Program-made: the position numbers and the translations under genes
The notes under the pieces: generated by a model
The model's database searches: none
What the model was told of the DNA's origin: nothing
The model's input: only the letters and a program-made list of their open reading frames with translations
Assembly: GCA_002333125.1 (NCBI GenBank)
Contig: DDBM01000165.1
Coordinates: 1 to 9,979 of the forward strand
Direction: 5' to 3'
Source: Moraxellaceae bacterium UBA2032
GTDB taxonomy: Bacteria; Pseudomonadota; Gammaproteobacteria; Pseudomonadales; Moraxellaceae
Length of the DNA: 9,979 nucleotides
Part shown: positions 6,017 to 9,979 of the stretch, piece by piece
How positions within the stretch are numbered: position 1 is the first letter of the stretch
How the letters are laid out: the number at the start of each line of letters is the position of its first letter

Positions 6017-6054
6017 TGTAGTAGTTAGGCTGTGGCTATAAAATTCCATAATTA

Positions 6055-6083
6055 TTGACTAGCAGTACGCAAAAGCGTACGCT
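6055..6083 (+). promoter_or_regulatory. Sigma70 promoter of the toxin-antitoxin module
   Basis: The -35 hexamer TTGACT (6055-6060, five of six consensus bases) and the -10 hexamer TACGCT (6078-6083, retaining the key TA and final T) are separated by exactly 17 nt. Transcription would begin near 6090, giving a leader of about 25 nt before the antitoxin ATG. Both GTAC operator cores lie between or on these hexamers, as expected for autorepression. Confidence 0.6.
6064..6083 (+). promoter_or_regulatory. Paired GTAC operator for the YefM/YoeB-type complex
   Basis: GTACGC (6065-6070) and GCGTAC (6075-6080) form an inverted repeat around AAAA, and the right half sits inside a perfect 10-bp palindrome AGCGTACGCT (6074-6083). 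The two GTAC cores are 12 bp centre to centre. As I recall, the E. coli YefM-YoeB operator also has two palindromes with TGTACA cores at similar spacing, so this is a likely autoregulatory site blocking RNA polymerase. Confidence 0.6.
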
Positions 6084-6114
6084 AAACTTTAGATTGGTTT
6101 TTGTGGAGAGTAAT

Positions 6115-6357
6115 ATGCAAACATTATCGGCTAGTGAGGCGCGTGCAAGCCTGTATCGTTTAATTGATGAAACAGCAATGCACCATCAACCTGTGATTAT
6201 TACAGGTAAACGTAACAACGCTATTTTAATCTCAGAAAGTGACTGGGCGGCTATTCAAGAAACGCTATTTTTACTTGCCGTGCCACAAATGCGCGAGTCT
6301 ATTCAATTAGGTTTACATACGCCTATAGAGGATTGTATTAAGGAGTTAGACTGGTGA
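6115..6357 (+). CDS. yefM: Type II antitoxin, Phd/YefM family
   Basis: 80-aa antitoxin. The N-terminal MQTLSASEARASLYRLIDE is the diagnostic Phd/YefM DNA-binding and dimerisation start (compare YefM's ISYSEARQNL). It is followed by the strand PVIITGKRNNAILIS and the helix EDWxxIxET-like segment SESDWAAIQETLFLLAVP. The acidic C-terminus (PIEDCIKELDW) should be the flexible part that wraps the toxin. The role is to neutralise the neighbouring RNase and to repress the operon through the GTAC palindromes just upstream. ATG 6115 has a good GGAGAG (6105-6110) 4 nt before it; the frame is open further upstream to TTG 6055, but that is the -35 box. The stop TGA overlaps the toxin GTG (GTGA), a translational coupling arrangement typical of these modules. 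The symbol is assigned at family level. Confidence 0.9.
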   Translation: MQTLSASEARASLYRLIDETAMHHQPVIITGKRNNAILISESDWAAIQETLFLLAVPQMRESIQLGLHTPIEDCIKELDW

Positions 6358-6617
6358 CATGGCAACTTGTTTACACCAAGCAAGCTGCTAAAGATGCGGC
6401 AAAAATAGCAAGTTCGGGTTTAAAAGATAAAGCATTAGCTTTATTAAATGTATTACAAGCTAACCCCTTTCAAAATCCACTACCCTACGAAAAACTGGTT
6501 GGCGACCTTGCTGGCGCATATTCTAGGCGTATAAACATACAGCACAGGTTGGTTTATCAGGTATTAGATGAGCAAAAGACGGTCAAAGTGTTAAGAATGT
6601 GGACGTATTATGAGTAG
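6354..6617 (+). CDS. yoeB: Type II toxin, Txe/YoeB family (RelE superfamily), terminal His replaced by Tyr
   Basis: 87-aa RelE-superfamily protein. In E. coli, YoeB cuts mRNA in the ribosomal A site. Residues that align with YoeB are E46 in PLPYEKL (YoeB E46 in KPEPL) and R65 in NIQHRLVYQV (YoeB R65 in EEHRLVY), with the shared SRRI segment at 57-60. The C-terminus reads RMWTYYE (81-87). Family members normally have a histidine before the tyrosine (YoeB H83; RMWTHYE in close relatives, from memory), so Y85 replaces the catalytic or ribosome-contacting histidine. A single base change (CAT to TAT) would explain this. Activity may therefore be altered or lost. The start is GTG 6354, overlapping the antitoxin stop; the ATG at 6359 is in another frame. 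The symbol is assigned at family level. Confidence 0.88.
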   Translation: MTWQLVYTKQAAKDAAKIASSGLKDKALALLNVLQANPFQNPLPYEKLVGDLAGAYSRRINIQHRLVYQVLDEQKTVKVLRMWTYYE

Positions 6618-6624
6618 TGGTGCG

Positions 6625-6652
6625 AAAAACTCCCTCGCCCTTTGGGTGAGGG
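6625..6652 (-). terminator. GC-rich REP-like hairpin, terminator-shaped on the minus strand
   Basis: CCCTCGCCC (6632-6640) pairs with GGGTGAGGG (6644-6652) around TTT, with one G-T wobble. The hairpin starts 14 nt after the toxin stop. On the plus strand no T-run follows it. On the minus strand the stem is followed by AG and TTTTT (the A-run at 6625-6629), so as an intrinsic terminator it points leftwards, against the genes around it. The CCCTCACCC/GGGCGAGGG stem resembles dispersed repeats found between genes in many gammaproteobacteria. Confidence 0.55.
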
Positions 6653-6681
6653 CTAAAGAAAAACGTCAACAGATACTAAGC

Positions 6682-6715
6682 AGAGTCGAGGTATGGCTAC
6701 TGAGAGTCGAAGTAT
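6682..6715 (+). repeat. 13-bp direct repeat with 21-bp period upstream of recC
   Basis: AGAGTCGAGGTAT (6682-6694) and AGAGTCGAAGTAT (6703-6715) differ at one base. The 21-bp period puts both on the same helix face. They lie 43-76 bp upstream of the candidate recC -35 box. They could be regulator half-sites or the remains of a short duplication. Confidence 0.4.
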
Positions 6716-6757
6716 AAAACCAAGCGTCCTAACTTGGCGCATTAACTCAGTTTAGTC

Positions 6758-6786
6758 TTGAATCTGTCTGTCTCTTTGGCTACAGT
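6758..6786 (+). promoter_or_regulatory. Candidate sigma70 promoter of recC
   Basis: TTGAAT (6758-6763) and TACAGT (6781-6786) each match four of six consensus bases, including the most conserved positions, with a 17-nt spacer. The start point would fall near 6793, only a few bases before the AGGAGA ribosome binding site at 6799-6804. Confidence 0.5.
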
Positions 6787-6809
6787 GTTTTTTAGCTTAG
6801 GAGACGGCA

Positions 6810-9800
6810 ATGCTTAGCATTTATCAAAGTCATAATTTATCTGATTTATTCAAACACTTGGCGTTATTCTTAGGTCAAAAACAGCAAAACCCTTTTCAGC
6901 CCTTAACGATATTAGTGCCATCACTTGCCGTGGGTCGTTGGGTGCAATATGAGTGGGCGCAAGTCTTTGGTGTGTGCGCTAATCTTAATACCGAATTTCC
7001 TGCTAATTTTATGTGGCAGTGTTTTTCTAACATTGTCCCCGAAACTCCAAAGTCACCCATTTTAAGCCCCGAAGCCATGCAATGGCGTTTGTTTAGTGCC
7101 TTAGACCCACAAAAGTTACCCCAAGACGATATTTATCAAATTTTGCATCGTTATTTAGAGCGTACTCCGCAACCTTTAGTAGGGCGATGGCAGTTAGCAG
7201 GGCGTATTGCCCAAGTGTTTGGTTATTATCGAACCTATAGACGTGACTGGTTGGCGGCATGGCATCAAGGTCAGCTTATTCACAAAAAAACCACCTTAGA
7301 TAATGGTCAAAAAATCGAAAAACCACCGTATCGTCATCAAGAGTGGCAAGCTGCGTTATGGCAACAGTTATTTGCACAAGAACATCATCAGCAAGGTCAT
7401 TTATTAATAGATTTTTATGAGCAGCTACAAAAAAATCCTCAGTTAATTAAAAAGTTACCACCCAAGTTAGCGGTATTTACCACGGTACGTTTGCCGCCTA
7501 ACGAATTAGATTTTTTTAGAGTATTAAGCGAATTTATTGATATTAGCTTTTATCATTTTAATCCAAGTGGCCAATATTGGGCAGACAGCGTAGACGAAAA
7601 ATGGCTTGCTAAAATGCAGCTTAAACAACCCAAGCGTATGGCGTTGTATGACAAAGGTCATCCGTTATTAACCGCATGGGGCAAACAATCGCGTGATACC
7701 TTTAGATTATTGTCACAGTTATCGGGTGGCGAGCAAGCCAATGATTGGATAGATGATTTTGAGCCAATAAACGTAAAACATTTATTATCGTCTTTGCAAT
7801 CGAGTATTCATGAGCTAGAACATGAAGAAGAGCCAACATGGCACTTAGCTAAAGAAGATAACTCAATTCAAGTGCATAGTTGCCATAGCTTAACGCGCCA
7901 ATTAGAAGTGTTACACGACCATTTATTAGCGTTGTTTGCTAAAGATAAAAACCTTAAACCGCAAGATGTGGTGGTCATGCTGCCCGATATTGCCAGTGCA
8001 GGCGGTGCAATTGAAGCCGTTTTTGGCACAGTGAGCAAAGAGCGTTATATTCCTTGGCAATTAACAGGTGTGGCCAGCGTCGCCGAAAATAGTTTATGGC
8101 GCGCCTTTGAAAGCATTTACACTCTTACCCAAGAACGTTTTACCCAATCGGCTTTTATAGATTGGCTTAGCCTTGCGCCTGTATTAACCCATTATGGTTT
8201 ATTAGCCGAAGATATAGAACAGTGTGTTTTGTTGTTAGAAAAAGCAGCGGTGTATCGTTGTTTAGATGGTCAACATCGAGCGCAACTAACGGGCGATGCC
8301 ACCGATACCGACGATGTGCATACGTTTTTATTTGGTTTAGAGCGTTTGTTATTAGCTACAACTTTAGCCAGTGATTATCAAGATTTATACGCAGGGATTC
8401 AGCCAGTTGCACACATCGAAGCGAGTCATTTTAATTTAATTGGCATTTTAACCCAAGCGGTGAGTGATTTAGCTGCCAGACGACACAGCTTACAACAACG
8501 TCAGGCTGCTGCCTTGGCGTTGGCACAATTACAGCAAGACCTCGTGTATTTTTTTGTGGCACAAGTCGGCACGCGTGCATGGGATATGCTTAACAAAGCT
8601 ATTGATAGCCTAAATGACACCTTATTAATTTCACCCACTCAAGAAACCATTCCCTTATCGTTATTATTGGCCGATTTACGCAATCGAGTCACCGCCTCTG
8701 CACCGGGCGCAGTACCGGGCGGCGTAGTGCATTTTAGTCGTTTAGGGGCATTACGTTTATTACCGTATAAAGTCATTGCCATTTTAGGTTTAGAAGATAC
8801 TGCTTTTCCGCGCCGTGAGCAGGCTAACGAATTTGATTTGTTAAGCCAAGATGACCAACCGCGTGCGGGTGACCGTTCGCGCCGCGAGGATGATAAAGCG
8901 ATGTTTTTAGAAGCTTTAATGACCGCCCAAGAAAACTTATTATTATTTTATAACGGTTTTAGTCATCATCAGGCCACAACTTTTCCCCCGTCATCACTGA
9001 TTAGTCAATTAATAGACTATTTAGGCCGACGCGTCATTGGCGGCAAAAAATCCGTCGAAGCGCAATGTTGTTATAGCCATCGTCTACAACCTTTTAGCCC
9101 TAATTATTTTAATCAAGCCGCCTTGCAGCCGCAAAGTTATGCTCAAGAATGGTTAGCTGCCGCTCAGGCGGTGTTAAGTGTACAAGCTAAACCTTCTGCC
9201 TTTATTAACGAAACTTGGCCACTAGCACATCAGCCAGAGCAGCTTAATTTAAGTGATTTTTATCGTTTTTATCGTCATCCTGCCCAATATTTTGTGAGTC
9301 AACAGCTCAAATTGCATATTCGACCGTTGTCTGAGCAACATCAAGACGAAGAACCCTTACGCCTCGACAACCTCGCTAAATGGCACTTGCGCCAACAATT
9401 AATGTTGCCACACCAAAATTTATTGACCCGTTTACGTGCCAGTGGCCAATTACCTGTAGGCGTGATTGGTGAGGTGTATTGTCAGCAAAGTGAGCAAGAT
9501 TTACAGCAACTTAAACAGGCGGTGGCGCGTTATCGGGTGTCGTCTTTATATGAATCAGTGCATTGCAAAGTCACAAACGATAACTTTACATGGCAATTAA
9601 GCAGCAAATTACCGCCCATCACTCAAGCTTATCAATTAGATTATGTGGTTTCTAAAGCCAGTAGCAAGCATATTTTAAATGCGTGGTTACAACATTTGGC
9701 ATGGCAATTAGCAGGCGCAAATAAACCGACGTATTGGTTGTTTTTAGATGGGGCATGGCGTTTTGAATCCTTGCCACGCCTACAAGCCGAGCAGTATTGG

Positions 9801-9979
9801 CAAAATTATTACGCGTATTATCATCAAGGTTTACAACAACCTTTAATGTTAGGTATTCATAGTGCTTTTAGGTATTTAGATGTGTTGGCCAAAAACAACA
9901 AAACAGCCGACGACGCGCTACAAGCGGCTGTAAAAACATGGAAAGAAGAAGTGGCAGACGATGTGTATTGGCGACAAGT
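6810..9979 (+). CDS. recC: Exodeoxyribonuclease V subunit gamma RecC (3' end outside window)
   Basis: RecC subunit of the RecBCD helicase-nuclease, which processes double-strand breaks, recognises Chi and degrades linear foreign DNA. The reading frame is open from ATG 6810 to the window end: 1056 complete codons, against about 1122 aa in E. coli, so roughly 65 residues are missing. Recognisable parts are the N-terminal MLSIYQSHNLSDLFKHLALF with ILVPSLAVGRWVQYEWAQVFG (the E. coli counterpart is VQSTGMAQWLQMTLSQKFG), the VHSCHS motif at 355-360 leading into QLEVLHDHLL, VVHFSRLGALRLLPYKVIAI at 639-658 followed by LGLEDTAFPR, and SYAQEWLAAA. RecC keeps helicase- and nuclease-like folds without their catalytic residues and scans the 3' strand for Chi. 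AGGAGA (6799-6804) five bases before the ATG gives a firm start. recB and recD are not in the window and would be expected downstream. Confidence 0.95.
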   Translation, partial: MLSIYQSHNLSDLFKHLALFLGQKQQNPFQPLTILVPSLAVGRWVQYEWAQVFGVCANLNTEFPANFMWQCFSNIVPETPKSPILSPEAMQWRLFSALDPQKLPQDDIYQILHRYLERTPQPLVGRWQLAGRIAQVFGYYRTYRRDWLAAWHQGQLIHKKTTLDNGQKIEKPPYRHQEWQAALWQQLFAQEHHQQGHLLIDFYEQLQKNPQLIKKLPPKLAVFTTVRLPPNELDFFRVLSEFIDISFYHFNPSGQYWADSVDEKWLAKMQLKQPKRMALYDKGHPLLTAWGKQSRDTFRLLSQLSGGEQANDWIDDFEPINVKHLLSSLQSSIHELEHEEEPTWHLAKEDNSIQVHSCHSLTRQLEVLHDHLLALFAKDKNLKPQDVVVMLPDIASAGGAIEAVFGTVSKERYIPWQLTGVASVAENSLWRAFESIYTLTQERFTQSAFIDWLSLAPVLTHYGLLAEDIEQCVLLLEKAAVYRCLDGQHRAQLTGDATDTDDVHTFLFGLERLLLATTLASDYQDLYAGIQPVAHIEASHFNLIGILTQAVSDLAARRHSLQQRQAAALALAQLQQDLVYFFVAQVGTRAWDMLNKAIDSLNDTLLISPTQETIPLSLLLADLRNRVTASAPGAVPGGVVHFSRLGALRLLPYKVIAILGLEDTAFPRREQANEFDLLSQDDQPRAGDRSRREDDKAMFLEALMTAQENLLLFYNGFSHHQATTFPPSSLISQLIDYLGRRVIGGKKSVEAQCCYSHRLQPFSPNYFNQAALQPQSYAQEWLAAAQAVLSVQAKPSAFINETWPLAHQPEQLNLSDFYRFYRHPAQYFVSQQLKLHIRPLSEQHQDEEPLRLDNLAKWHLRQQLMLPHQNLLTRLRASGQLPVGVIGEVYCQQSEQDLQQLKQAVARYRVSSLYESVHCKVTNDNFTWQLSSKLPPITQAYQLDYVVSKASSKHILNAWLQHLAWQLAGANKPTYWLFLDGAWRFESLPRLQAEQYWQNYYAYYHQGLQQPLMLGIHSAFRYLDVLAKNNKTADDALQAAVKTWKEEVADDVYWRQ

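Noticed and set aside
5094..6030. Integron gene-cassette interpretation: GTTAGGC at 6024-6030 matches the GTTRRRY attC core downstream of the two-helix gene
   Set aside because: No matching RYYYAAC lies at the end of the gene, and the upstream GTTAGAA (5094-5100) breaks the consensus. A 7-mer match alone is not enough to call attC.
5086..6114. Retron or small-RNA locus beside the two-helix protein
   Set aside because: No reverse transcriptase frame and no long inverted-repeat RNA were found in the flanking spacers; only the short 9-bp repeat and AT-rich stretches are present.
6896..7078. Minus-strand 60-codon reading frame inside recC
   Set aside because: It lies wholly within the well-supported RecC coding sequence and has no family resemblance or ribosome binding site.

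Overview
The window looks like chromosomal DNA of a moderately AT-rich gammaproteobacterium. The grounds are an RlmB-type rRNA methyltransferase, a RecC subunit of the RecBCD enzyme, a secreted START-domain protein of the kind common in Pseudomonadales, and E. coli-like Shine-Dalgarno and sigma70 promoter elements. A Moraxellaceae-like member of the Pseudomonadales is my guess from gene content and base composition. It is inference, because no rRNA or other marker gene is present.

Layout. (1) 58-1695, plus strand: rlmB, followed after 3 nt by a ten-helix DMT/EamA transporter. (2) 1697-2431, minus strand: an exported START-domain lipid-binding-like protein whose stop codon lies 1 nt from that of the transporter. 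(3) 2432-2730: a 299-bp AT-rich intergenic region with a perfect 12-bp inverted repeat, a hairpin plus short tandem repeat, and a 13-bp direct repeat. (4) 2731-5085, plus strand: a tight three-gene cluster coding for an HNH nuclease with a glycine-zipper hydrophobic tail, an AIM24/TIGR00266 protein with a C-terminal membrane anchor, and a membrane-anchored M48 metalloprotease. (5) 5086-6114: a solitary two-helix membrane protein with atypical arginine codons, flanked by imperfect 21-nt direct repeats. (6) 6055-6617: a YefM/YoeB-type toxin-antitoxin module with a readable promoter and a paired-GTAC operator; the toxin has tyrosine in place of the usual catalytic C-terminal histidine. (7) 6618-6809: a GC-rich REP-like hairpin, a 21-bp-phased direct repeat and a good promoter. 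(8) 6810 to the window end: recC, cut off by the window edge about 65 residues short of the E. coli length.

The flanks (rlmB, transporter, START gene, recC) are housekeeping-like. The middle, about 2.4-6.65 kb, is accessory in character. The most interesting parts are the HNH/AIM24/M48 cluster, in which all three products carry hydrophobic segments and a nuclease sits with a protease, and the foreign-looking two-helix protein next to a toxin-antitoxin module and recC. Neither is a defence system I can identify with confidence. I see no reverse transcriptase, CRISPR array, integrase, transposase, tRNA or rRNA gene.
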